From contig JAPLXR010000008.1 in the NCBI GenBank assembly GCA_026395955.1, forward strand, positions 69,179 to 101,229: DNA of 32,051 nucleotides. The letters run 5' to 3'. Below the pieces are notes generated by a model. The model worked only from the letters and a program-made list of their open reading frames with translations, was not told the DNA's origin and did not search any database. How positions within the stretch are numbered: the stretch's first letter is position 1; each line of letters starts with the position of its first letter. The translations under genes were made by a program, and so were the position numbers. Shown here piece after piece: positions 7,179 to 14,290 of this stretch. The stretch comes from Candidatus Nomurabacteria bacterium (GTDB taxonomy: Bacteria; Patescibacteriota; Minisyncoccia; Phycocordibacterales; UBA9973).

Positions 7179-8560
7179 TTATTTGAATTTACAGAATTAA
7201 CTACTCCAGCAGATAAATCTGCATTACTTTCTTGATTAGTATTATTTTGAACATCATTTAATGGTTGTTCTGTGTTACTAGTATTTGAAATTTTTGGAAT
7301 ATAAACCGTAGGAATATATTTTATAGAATTTCCATAATCAAAAACTGTCTCATTTGTCGGTGATAATAATTTTAAATTATCTTTATCTATAAAATCTAAG
7401 CCTGTAATTTTAGAAGATACTAATAGTTTTTTGCCTGATGGAATAATAGTATTTTTAGGAAAATGAAAATATTTATTATTAGATGAAAGAGACCAACCTG
7501 AAATATCAGCTTCAAAATCAGAACTGTTAGTTAATTCAACAAAAAAGTCGTTTATATCTCCAGTATTAGAAATATAAACGACAGTGGATGAAATTTTTAT
7601 AATTACTTTATCATTTGCATCAGGTGTGTCTGTAAAATGATTAGGATAATGTTCTAAAATAACTGTGTACTCTCCTGGATAATAATAAGTGTGAGTAAAT
7701 TTCTCATTATTTGTAACTTCGACTTCTCTAGAATCTCCATCACCAAAATTCCATAAATATCTACCATCATAGAGCTGTTTTGAAATAGAACCAATAAAAC
7801 CAAAAGTTTCAGCCTTAAAATTTATTGGAATATTTATAAATCCATTATTTTTTGTTGTAACTTTTGTTTTAATTGTTTGTATTTTCTCTTCTTTTGTACT
7901 AGAACCAGACGATGTGTGACTACTCGTAGAAGAACCACTACCAGAACCAGAAGTATTGTCACCAGAAGACCCAGTATCATTCGTATTTCCATTTCCATCT
8001 CCAGAATTATTGCCATTATTATCTGCAACATGAGCGACATTTTCTAAACCAGGAGTAATATTTCCAGGAATCCAAGAACCATTTATTTTAGATAACGAAG
8101 TATTGCTATCTTTACTACCACCCAAACTAGTATCATAAGTCACAGAATCTAAAATAACTTTATTTGGATCTGAAATTCCTACATAGGTATTATAACTAGA
8201 TGAATCATCTGGCAAAGAAAGCACTGAAGCACTAAAAATCTTTCCAGAAAAATTTAACCAATCATAACCACTAGAAATACTTTTAGCTATAATTGCATAA
8301 CTATTAGACAATAAAATTGAATCACTCCCTTGTTTCAAAGAAAATGGACTAGAGCTTTGACAAGCTGAGTCTTTACAAAATCTATACTTGGTCAAATCAA
8401 CAGGATCTGAACCGGAATTATAAATTTCAATCCATTCATAATTACTCCCATTTACAGGAGCATACATAATCTCATTTATTTTTATATCAGCCGAAGCAAA
8501 ATGAGAAAAAGAGAAAAAAGTAATAATATAAACCAAAACCAAAAGTATCTTTTTAGACAT
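7043..8560 (-). CDS. Lamin-tail-domain/PKD surface protein with C-terminal membrane anchor
   Basis: A 505-residue secreted, membrane-anchored protein. Residues 1-24 form a signal peptide ending FASA. A first lamin-tail (LTD) domain follows (IKINEIMYAPVNGSNYEWIE). Then come a Ser/Gly/Asn/Thr-rich flexible linker (about 176-225), a PKD-like domain (YLWNFGDGDS, HTYYYPGEYTVILEHYP), and a second LTD-like domain (ISNTGDINDFFVELTNSS, LSSNNKYFHFPKNTIIPSGK). A second low-complexity stretch precedes a transmembrane helix at about 463-482 with the basic stop RRRSF. LTD-PKD proteins of this layout are common on patescibacterial cell surfaces. The 3' end overlaps the DUF5667 gene by 136 bp, and the anchor helix is encoded inside the overlap. 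Confidence 0.87.
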   Translation of the reverse strand: MSKKILLVLVYIITFFSFSHFASADIKINEIMYAPVNGSNYEWIEIYNSGSDPVDLTKYRFCKDSACQSSSPFSLKQGSDSILLSNSYAIIAKSISSGYDWLNFSGKIFSASVLSLPDDSSSYNTYVGISDPNKVILDSVTYDTSLGGSKDSNTSLSKINGSWIPGNITPGLENVAHVADNNGNNSGDGNGNTNDTGSSGDNTSGSGSGSSTSSHTSSGSSTKEEKIQTIKTKVTTKNNGFINIPINFKAETFGFIGSISKQLYDGRYLWNFGDGDSREVEVTNNEKFTHTYYYPGEYTVILEHYPNHFTDTPDANDKVIIKISSTVVYISNTGDINDFFVELTNSSDFEADISGWSLSSNNKYFHFPKNTIIPSGKKLLVSSKITGLDFIDKDNLKLLSPTNETVFDYGNSIKYIPTVYIPKISNTSNTEQPLNDVQNNTNQESNADLSAGVVNSVNSNNYNLTGIIFWSILISFAVLSVWFLRRRSFSSGAKSLGNDFEVLDE

Positions 8561-8580
8561 GATGATGTTGTTATTTAACT

Positions 8581-8604
8581 ATTATAATATGTTATAATTA
8601 TAAC
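8581..8604. promoter_or_regulatory. Back-to-back promoters between the lamin-tail and pfkB-family genes
   Basis: On the plus strand an extended -10 TGTTATAAT (8590-8598) lies 9 nt before the kinase ATG at 8608. On the minus strand TATAAT (8586-8581) lies 20 nt before the lamin-tail ATG at 8560. The plus -10 is part of the perfect 14-nt palindrome GTTATAATTATAAC (8591-8604), which could serve as an operator or as a symmetric -10. Confidence 0.6.
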
Positions 8605-8607
8605 AAT

Positions 8608-9612
8608 ATGATAGAAAACAACAAAATTGAATTTTTAGCAATTGGGGATATCGTAATAGATGCTTTTATAAAGCTAAATGATGCTCATGAACATAAAGGT
8701 TTAGATGGAGAACAAAGTGATGAATTATGTTTACGCTTTGGAGACAAAGTACCTTATGAATCTGTAGACGTCCTATATGCTGTGGGTAATAGTCCAAACG
8801 CTGCTGTATCTGCATCACGACTTGGTTTACGTACTGCTCTATTATCAACTATCGGTGATGACAGAAACGGTCAAGAATGTTTAGAATCTCTTAAAAAAGA
8901 TAATATATTAACTGAATACATGAAAACTGATGCTGATAAAAAAACAAATTACCACTATGTACTTTGGTATGGAGTTGAGAGAACTATTCTAATTAAACAC
9001 GAAGCATTTAATTATCATTTACCTTCTATGCCAGAAGTTGGATGGATTTATCTTTCATCAATGGCAGAAAATTCTCTAGATTATCATGATGAAATTGCAG
9101 AATATTTAAAAGCTCACCCAGAAACAAAACTCGCTTTTCAGCCAGGGACTTTTCAAATGAAACTCGGTACTGAAAAATTAAAAGATATTTATTCTCGTAC
9201 TGAGATATTTTTCTGCAACTTAGAAGAAGCAGAAAGAATTTTAAACATACAAAATAAAGACATTAAGGTATTAGTAAAAGGTATTCATGATTTGGGACCG
9301 AAAATTGTAGCTATCAGTGATGGACCAAAAGGTGCCTATGCTTCAGATGGTAAAGAAATATATTATGTTCCTATGTATGATGATGGTAATCCTCCATTTG
9401 AGAGAACTGGCGCTGGTGATGCTTTTTCTTCTACTTTTACAGTAGCAATAGCACAAGGTAAAACAATACAAGAAGCTTTGTTTTGGGGACCTATTAATTC
9501 TATGAGTGTCGTAAAATATGTCGGTGCACAAAAAGGTTTGCTAGCAAAGGATAAATTGGAAGAATATTTATCAAAAGCACCTGAAAATTATAAAGTTCAA
9601 AAATTAGTTTAA
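8608..9612 (+). CDS. PfkB-family carbohydrate kinase (ribokinase-like)
   Basis: Phosphorylates a sugar or nucleoside with ATP in the cytoplasm. The 334 residues show the N-terminal ribokinase-type segment (LAIGDIVIDAFIKL), the sugar-binding glycine region (GNSPNAAVSASRLGL) near residue 61, and the anion-hole/catalytic signature RTGAGDAFSSTF near residue 267, which contains the catalytic aspartate. An acceptor such as ribose, fructose or a nucleoside cannot be chosen from sequence. Neighbouring transketolase, rpiB and rpe-like genes make a pentose or pentose-phosphate role attractive. The gene has its own near-leaderless promoter and is followed 21 nt later by a small coiled-coil gene. Confidence 0.9.
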   Translation: MIENNKIEFLAIGDIVIDAFIKLNDAHEHKGLDGEQSDELCLRFGDKVPYESVDVLYAVGNSPNAAVSASRLGLRTALLSTIGDDRNGQECLESLKKDNILTEYMKTDADKKTNYHYVLWYGVERTILIKHEAFNYHLPSMPEVGWIYLSSMAENSLDYHDEIAEYLKAHPETKLAFQPGTFQMKLGTEKLKDIYSRTEIFFCNLEEAERILNIQNKDIKVLVKGIHDLGPKIVAISDGPKGAYASDGKEIYYVPMYDDGNPPFERTGAGDAFSSTFTVAIAQGKTIQEALFWGPINSMSVVKYVGAQKGLLAKDKLEEYLSKAPENYKVQKLV

Positions 9613-9633
9613 TTAATAATTTATATTAAATAT

Positions 9634-10023
9634 ATGGAAGAAAAAAAATTTGTAACAAGTGCTGAAATAATGTCTATAGATAAAAAAAATTTAAAAGACA
9701 AATTAGAAAAAGAAAAATTTGATAAAGAAATAATAAACAAATTAGAAACTCTTTTGGATCTAAAAAGTAAGGCTGATATTGTTGAAGACAATATTAAAGA
9801 AGCAGGAAGTGTTGATGAATTTAATAAATTAAAAGATGATTTTAAAGAAATAAATGATAAAATTCTTAATTTAGACACTGAAATAAGAAGAATATATAAA
9901 GAAACTAGAAATAATATTTATTCCTTTGATGAAATCATTTTAAAATTAAAAGAAATATCTGATTTAAAAGAAATAGAAGAAAGAGAAGAAGATGAAACTT
10001 ATAGAAAAATAAGACAAAACTAA
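9634..10023 (+). CDS. Coiled-coil hypothetical protein (129 aa)
   Basis: Not recognised. It is almost entirely Lys/Glu/Asp/Ile/Leu with a heptad-like pattern (KNLKDKLEKEKFDKEIINKL, EEREEDETYRKIRQN) and no membrane segment, so a long alpha-helical coiled coil is likely. It lies 21 nt after the kinase gene on the same strand and may be co-transcribed. A TATATT sequence 6 nt before the ATG could also give a leaderless transcript of its own. Its last 4 nt overlap the convergent transketolase C-subunit gene. Confidence 0.7.
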   Translation: MEEKKFVTSAEIMSIDKKNLKDKLEKEKFDKEIINKLETLLDLKSKADIVEDNIKEAGSVDEFNKLKDDFKEINDKILNLDTEIRRIYKETRNNIYSFDEIILKLKEISDLKEIEEREEDETYRKIRQN

Positions 10024-11033
10024 TTTTTTCTACTTAAGACTTTTTTCACTTTTTCTTTTATAGCATCTTTGCCCATACCATAATGTTCTATGAGCTCATC
10101 TTGAGTTCCTGATTGACCGAATTTATCATTTACACCTATGAATTCTATCGGCACAGGGTAATTTTTAGCGAGTACTTCGGCTACAGCACTTCCCATTCCC
10201 CCAGCTATTTGATGTTCTTCGACTGTGACTATTGCACGAGTTTCTTTTGCGAGAGTAACTATCGCTTCACTATCTATTGGCTTGATAGTTGCTAAATTCA
10301 TAACTTTTATTTTTATTCCTTCAGCTTCAAGTTCTTTTGCAACCATTATCGCACGATATAAAAGTGCACCTGTCGCTATGATACCGACTTGTGCTAGACC
10401 CATATCAGGCATCCAATATATTTCTGACTTCCCTATTTTAAAAGGAGTTTCTTCGGTTGTAATTATTGGAGTTTTTTCACGAGCAAGACGTAAATATGTC
10501 GGACTTTTTGTTTTTGCTATTTCAATAGTTGCGCGCTTTGCTTCAAGTGCATCACAAGGAGAAATTACATCGAGGTTTGGTATTACACGAGTAATAGCAA
10601 TGTCTTCGATGGCTTGATGAGTACCTCCATCTGGGCCAACAGAAATACCAGCATGACTACCGATAATTTTTACAGGGCGATCATTGTAACAAATACTTGT
10701 ACGAATTGGCTCCCAATTTCTTCCTGGTGAAAACATCGCATAGCTAGACATAAAAGGGATTTTCCCCATTGCAGCCATACCACTCGATACTGTCGCCAGA
10801 TTTTGTTCTGCTACGCCGACTTGGACAAAACGTTCAGGAAATTTTTCTTTAAATAAATGCATTTGTGTACTCTCAGTCAGATCAGCACAAAGAGCGACAA
10901 CATTTTTATCTGCTTCTCCTGCTATCACTAAACCAAGGCCGAATCCTTTTCTGATCGGAACTTGTTCGACATCTTCGTTAAATATTTTAGTATTAAGTTT
11001 TAAATTTGGATTAAGCATACTATTGATGTTCAC
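10020..11033 (-). CDS. Transketolase, C-terminal subunit
   Basis: Carries the pyrimidine-binding and C-terminal domains of a transketolase split over two genes; with the N-terminal subunit it moves two-carbon units between pentose and triose/hexose phosphates using thiamine diphosphate. The 337 residues include the catalytic glutamate motif RFVQVGVAEQNLATVSSGMA (V-A-E-Q-N), then MSSYAMF, HAGISVGPDGGTHQ with conserved histidines, and a transketolase C-domain (ATIKPIDSEAIVTLAKET). It overlaps the upstream N-subunit gene by 14 nt, which implies coupled translation and fixed stoichiometry. Split transketolases are usual in archaea and in many patescibacteria. A 1-deoxyxylulose-5-phosphate synthase role is unlikely because neither half carries that enzyme's characteristic extra segments. 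Confidence 0.93.
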   Translation of the reverse strand: MNINSMLNPNLKLNTKIFNEDVEQVPIRKGFGLGLVIAGEADKNVVALCADLTESTQMHLFKEKFPERFVQVGVAEQNLATVSSGMAAMGKIPFMSSYAMFSPGRNWEPIRTSICYNDRPVKIIGSHAGISVGPDGGTHQAIEDIAITRVIPNLDVISPCDALEAKRATIEIAKTKSPTYLRLAREKTPIITTEETPFKIGKSEIYWMPDMGLAQVGIIATGALLYRAIMVAKELEAEGIKIKVMNLATIKPIDSEAIVTLAKETRAIVTVEEHQIAGGMGSAVAEVLAKNYPVPIEFIGVNDKFGQSGTQDELIEHYGMGKDAIKEKVKKVLSRKN

Positions 11034-11916
11034 TAATTATTTGTCCGCCAAGTGTGCGAAGTTCTGCTAATGCGACAGCGCCTTGCTCGGCTTTTTTAAT
11101 TTTGTCTTCTGGACCTGCTCCGGGTGGATTTCCATGCCAACGATAATCCCTCTCGAATTCTTTTACTCCTTTCCCAGGAATTGTGTGTGCAATTATTACC
11201 GTCGGCTTCTCATATATAGCCTGAGCTTGTTCTACGGCCTCATTTAAAGCTTGAAAGTCGTGACCGGAAACTTCTATAACATGCCAATTAAAAGCTCGCC
11301 ATTTGTCAGCGAGAGACTCCAAAGGCATCACGTCTTCTGTGTATCCTTCGATTTGAATATTATTTCTATCTACAATAGCAATTAAATTCCTTAATTTATT
11401 TTTTCCTGCGAGCATTACAGCCTCCCAGTTTGAACCTTCATCGAGTTCACCATCACCCAGGAAACAATAAATATATTTCTCTGTATTTACTACGTTATCC
11501 ATCCTGTCAGCGAGTGCCATACCGACAGATTGACCAAGGCCGAGGCCGAGCGGACCAGAAGAAGTTTCTACATATGGTAAATATTCACGATGTGGATGAC
11601 CTTGTAAACGTGTGCCAAATTTCCTCAAAGTTTTAAGTTCTTCGACGGGGAAATATCCTGCATGTGCCATCGTCGCATAAAGTACAGGACAGATGTGACC
11701 ATTTGAAAGGACTAACCTATCACGCTCTGGCCAAGTAGGATTTTTCGGATCATGTTTTAAAATATGAAAATAAAAAAGAGTAAAAACATCCGCCATACCG
11801 AGCGGTCCTGCAGTGTGGCCAGACTTCGCTTCGATTAATGACTCAATAATAGATATGCGAATATCATTCGCCTTTTTTTCTAAATCTAAAATTTTTGATT
11901 GGGTTAGAAAACTCAT
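11020..11916 (-). CDS. Transketolase, N-terminal (TPP-binding) subunit
   Basis: The thiamine-diphosphate-binding half of the split transketolase. In its 298 residues the segment SGHTAGPLGMADV near residue 32 and the nearby HDP belong to the substrate/TPP channel. GHPHREYLPYVETSSGPLG is the typical middle motif, and GDGELDEGSNWEA...IVDRNN (about residues 153-187) is the GDG-N27-NN thiamine/Mg site. It leads a two-gene operon with the C-subunit. An extended -10 TGATATAAT 6 nt before the ATG suggests a leaderless message. With gap, rpiB and rpe-like genes nearby, the segment covers most of the non-oxidative pentose phosphate route; transaldolase is not present in this window. Confidence 0.94.
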   Translation of the reverse strand: MSFLTQSKILDLEKKANDIRISIIESLIEAKSGHTAGPLGMADVFTLFYFHILKHDPKNPTWPERDRLVLSNGHICPVLYATMAHAGYFPVEELKTLRKFGTRLQGHPHREYLPYVETSSGPLGLGLGQSVGMALADRMDNVVNTEKYIYCFLGDGELDEGSNWEAVMLAGKNKLRNLIAIVDRNNIQIEGYTEDVMPLESLADKWRAFNWHVIEVSGHDFQALNEAVEQAQAIYEKPTVIIAHTIPGKGVKEFERDYRWHGNPPGAGPEDKIKKAEQGAVALAELRTLGGQIISEHQ

Positions 11917-11922
11917 ACTTTT

Positions 11923-11931
11923 ATTATATCA
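11923..11931 (-). promoter_or_regulatory. Extended -10 of the transketolase operon, leaderless type
   Basis: TGATATAAT on the minus strand (11931-11923), 6 nt upstream of ATG 11916; no clear -35. Confidence 0.7.
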
Positions 11932-11950
11932 TATATGTAAAATTGGGAAA

Positions 11951-11989
11951 TAAAAAAAGGCCGTTTCCAAAATAAATTGGTCGTGCCTT
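11951..11989 (-). terminator. Intrinsic terminator after the 160-aa gene
   Basis: On the minus strand AAGGC pairs with GCCTT around an inner CCAA...TTGG stem, followed by TTTTTTTA. Confidence 0.7.
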
Positions 11990-11994
11990 AAATT

Positions 11995-12477
11995 TTATTT
12001 AATTCTTAACAAATTAAATATAAATGAAACAGTTTCTTCATCATTATCAGGCCAATCACCTAATTCAGCATAAATAACAGCTTCAGTACCTTCACCTTCA
12101 GTCCATAATTTATTTACAGTTGTAATAAAATCATCTTTTGACATTTCTATTTTTTCAAACATAGATTTATCAACTGTTGTTACTGTAGTACCAAACATAA
12201 TACCACTAGAAGTCCATTTTATCGCACCTTTAAGATAAAGACCCGGACACATGAAAGATCTTATAGCAATACGAAGTGGTTTATAATTATGATTATCAGT
12301 TCTTTTAATAAGAAAATCTGAAATCTCATTATGCATCTCATTCAAAAGTTTATACTTTTCTTTTGAAAGAATATCATCTAAAAGTTCACGAGCTTTAATA
12401 AGTCCTAAGACTGTTCCTGCTTTCTGTATGTTATCATCTCCGACTTCATACTTTTTAAAAATATCTACTTTGTACAT
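11995..12477 (-). CDS. Hypothetical 160-aa protein
   Basis: I do not recognise this protein. It is soluble and acidic at the C-terminus (ELGDWPDNDEETVSFIFNLL), has no signal peptide or membrane helix, and shows a mixed alpha/beta pattern with a Gly/Thr-rich centre (IKWTSSGIMFGTTVTTVDKS). It is monocistronic, with a strong consensus promoter (12588-12559), a leader of about 74 nt and its own terminator. The long leader and an 11-bp palindrome beside the -35 suggest that expression is regulated. Confidence 0.75.
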   Translation of the reverse strand: MYKVDIFKKYEVGDDNIQKAGTVLGLIKARELLDDILSKEKYKLLNEMHNEISDFLIKRTDNHNYKPLRIAIRSFMCPGLYLKGAIKWTSSGIMFGTTVTTVDKSMFEKIEMSKDDFITTVNKLWTEGEGTEAVIYAELGDWPDNDEETVSFIFNLLRIK

Positions 12478-12558
12478 TGTTATTAAATTGTTTTAGTTAA
12501 AAATATAAGTTAATTATCAGTCGTTTTAACCGATGAACTGGCTAACGAATCTAAATAC

Positions 12559-12588
12559 AGTATAGCATATTATATGCATGTTTGTCAA
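12559..12588 (-). promoter_or_regulatory. Strong promoter of the 160-aa gene
   Basis: On the minus strand -35 TTGACA (12588-12583), 18-nt spacer, extended -10 TGCTATACT (12567-12559). The predicted start is near 12552, giving a leader of about 74 nt. Confidence 0.85.
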
Positions 12589-12589
12589 T

Positions 12590-12616
12590 CACTTGCTAGG
12601 CAAGACCTAGCAAGTG
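12590..12616. repeat. Perfect 11-bp inverted repeat abutting the -35 box
   Basis: CACTTGCTAGG (12590-12600) and CCTAGCAAGTG (12606-12616), 5 nt apart, end one base from the TTGACA of the 160-aa gene promoter. There is no T-run on either side, so it reads as a protein-binding site rather than a terminator. Confidence 0.75.
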
Positions 12617-12628
12617 TAGATTAAAAAT

Positions 12629-12654
12629 AAAAAAAAGGGAGTTTATTCCCTTTT
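12629..12654 (-). terminator. Intrinsic terminator of the gap-rpiB-rpe operon
   Basis: On the minus strand AAAGGGA...TCCCTTT forms the stem and TTTTTTTTA follows, directly after the stop of the 68-aa gene. Confidence 0.8.
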
Positions 12655-12860
12655 TAAATTGTGATATAGGTATTGGCTAACCTATTCCAATCTATGTCTT
12701 TTCTTTCTAAAGTTTTTTCTTGCTCTTCTCTACATTCTGCCATTTTATTCTGCATTTCTGGAGAATTAAAATCAATATTTTTAATTCGAGCAATATGTTC
12801 TTCAAGATTAAAACCTTTAACAAAAATGTCAGACATTTCTAATTTCTTTTGTTTTGCCAT
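12654..12860 (-). CDS. Small hypothetical protein (68 aa)
   Basis: Not recognised. A charged, helical 68-residue protein (KGFNLEEHIARIKNIDF, QNKMAECREEQEKTLERKD), soluble, with no metal or membrane motif. It starts 36 nt after the rpe-like gene and ends at the operon terminator, so it is probably the last cistron of the gap-rpiB-rpe operon. Confidence 0.65.
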   Translation of the reverse strand: MAKQKKLEMSDIFVKGFNLEEHIARIKNIDFNSPEMQNKMAECREEQEKTLERKDIDWNRLANTYITI

Positions 12861-12896
12861 GATATTTAATTTTAGATTGTTTCTAATTAAAGATTA

Positions 12897-13607
12897 TCAC
12901 AAAGCTTCAAACATCTCAACAGTACCTATGATATCCGTAGTTTTGAAGATAGCGGAGCCGATGACGAGACGATCAGCACCTGCGTTTATGAGGTCCATCG
13001 CTGTGTCTGTATTTACAGAACCATCAACACTGATAGTTATTTCAGAAAATTTTTCTCTTAGTTTTTTTATTTGATCGAGAACTCTTTCATCAAAATCTTG
13101 TCCTTGCATACCCACGTGTTCGATACCCATGCATTGCATAAAATCAATATGTGGTACGATTGGAAAAATACTTTCTATTGGAGTTGTAGTTTTGATAGCG
13201 ACACCTATTTGAATAGTCTCACGAATATACATATCCATACCTTCTAGGAAATCACGAAATAACTCAAAGTCCCTTTGTGCTTCCAAATGAAAGACAACTC
13301 TCTTTGGTCCAAAACGAGTATATAAATCAAAATTTTCAACTGCATCACAAACCATGAGGTCGAGTTCGAAATCAATATCTTCCCAAAAAGGCATACCCTC
13401 TCTTTCTTCTAAAATAGCTTGTGCATGATAGTCTAATTCAGCAACTTCTCTGTCGGAACCATTTGAACGGAAAGGCCAAGTGTAATGTCCTGTATAAACT
13501 CCATCACAGATGTCTACCTGAACAATAGGAACAACTCCGCGTACAAGCGCGATTTTGTTTTTTAAATCATCGTAACTTTTTGTAAGTATTGTAGGTATTA
13601 TTTCCAT
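12897..13607 (-). CDS. Ribulose-phosphate 3-epimerase-like TIM-barrel protein
   Basis: A 236-residue TIM-barrel protein of the Rpe superfamily, which interconverts ribulose 5-phosphate and xylulose 5-phosphate. Recognisable parts are IIPTILTKSYDDL at the start, VQVDICDG (Rpe: HxDVMD), LDLMVCDAVENF (Rpe: VHLMV), VVFHLEA, ISVDGSVN with the second catalytic aspartate, and the phosphate-binding end AGADRLVIGSAIF. Compared with classical Rpe, the two metal-ligand histidines are replaced (Q in VQVD, D in LDLM) while both aspartates remain. The enzyme may use another metal site or another substrate. It lies in the gap-rpiB operon, which favours a pentose phosphate role. Confidence 0.8.
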   Translation of the reverse strand: MEIIPTILTKSYDDLKNKIALVRGVVPIVQVDICDGVYTGHYTWPFRSNGSDREVAELDYHAQAILEEREGMPFWEDIDFELDLMVCDAVENFDLYTRFGPKRVVFHLEAQRDFELFRDFLEGMDMYIRETIQIGVAIKTTTPIESIFPIVPHIDFMQCMGIEHVGMQGQDFDERVLDQIKKLREKFSEITISVDGSVNTDTAMDLINAGADRLVIGSAIFKTTDIIGTVEMFEAL

Positions 13608-13620
13608 TTTATTATTTTAG

Positions 13621-13656
13621 ACTCACCACTTTCTGCTATCGCTAAGAGTGGTGAGT
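13621..13656. repeat. 10-bp inverted repeat between rpiB and the rpe-like gene
   Basis: ACTCACCACT (13621-13630) and AGTGGTGAGT (13647-13656) are perfect arms with a 16-nt loop. The downstream arm reaches the stop codon of rpiB, and the rpe-like ATG lies 14 nt beyond the other arm. There is no T-run in the direction of transcription, so it is an intercistronic mRNA stem rather than a terminator. Confidence 0.7.
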
Positions 13657-14096
13657 TATTTATCTAATTCATTATTTCTTCTAATATGTCTTTCATCGTT
13701 GGAAGCTTCAGTTTCGAGAAATACTTTTACAGCTTCTTTTGCTTGGTCTTCTGTTACGAACCTTGCACCGATAGATAATATATTTGCATTATTATGTTCG
13801 CGAGAAACTCGTACCACTTCGGAAGTTCCACCATAGTATTCACACGCACGTACTTTTTTTACTCGATTTGCATCAATCGCTTCTCCCTGACCTGAACCAC
13901 CGAGAACAATTCCGCGGCTCGTCTCATCTCCTGCTACACTTTCTGCAACTGGATGAATAAACGTCGGATAATCATCTGATGGATCAAGAGTAAAAGCTCC
14001 TTTGTCTATGACTTCATATTTAAGTCCACCCAAATATGTTTTGAGTTTTTCTTTTAATTCATATCCTGCATGATCCGCGCCGATGTATATTTTCAT
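13656..14096 (-). CDS. rpiB: Ribose-5-phosphate isomerase B
   Basis: Interconverts ribose 5-phosphate and ribulose 5-phosphate. The 146-residue protein starts with the RpiB/LacAB signature MKIYIGADHAGYELKEKL. It has VLGGSGQGEAIDANRVKKVRAC around residue 65, then SREHNNANILSIGAR. The glutamate in GSGQGE in place of the E. coli-type cysteine resembles the actinobacterial (Mycobacterium) form, where a glutamate acts as the base. It is followed by an intercistronic hairpin and the rpe-like gene, and preceded 6 nt upstream by a small membrane protein gene. Confidence 0.93.
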   Translation of the reverse strand: MKIYIGADHAGYELKEKLKTYLGGLKYEVIDKGAFTLDPSDDYPTFIHPVAESVAGDETSRGIVLGGSGQGEAIDANRVKKVRACEYYGGTSEVVRVSREHNNANILSIGARFVTEDQAKEAVKVFLETEASNDERHIRRNNELDK

Positions 14097-14102
14097 AAGT
14101 AA

Positions 14103-14288
14103 TTATCTAGTTACAAGAATTTTAACAAATTTAAATGGTGTATACATGAAATTTAAACCACAACCATGCTCCTGACAAAAAACTTCTTGTTCTGGAGTTT
14201 TTGGTAATACATCTGAAGGAATAATTGGTAAAAAGAAAAATATTAGCAAAAATATGGAAACTAAAATTATAATTGTTGTTTTTTTCAT
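14103..14288 (-). CDS. Small membrane protein (61 aa)
   Basis: Starts MKKTTIIILVSIFLLIFFFL, one strong N-terminal hydrophobic helix (about residues 4-22), then a short extracytoplasmic part with two cysteines (EVFCQEHGCGLNF). Not recognised. It starts 2 nt after gap and ends 6 nt before rpiB, so it is locked into the operon. The two cysteines could form a disulfide outside the membrane; that is an inference. Confidence 0.7.
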   Translation of the reverse strand: MKKTTIIILVSIFLLIFFFLPIIPSDVLPKTPEQEVFCQEHGCGLNFMYTPFKFVKILVTR

Positions 14289-14290
14289 AT

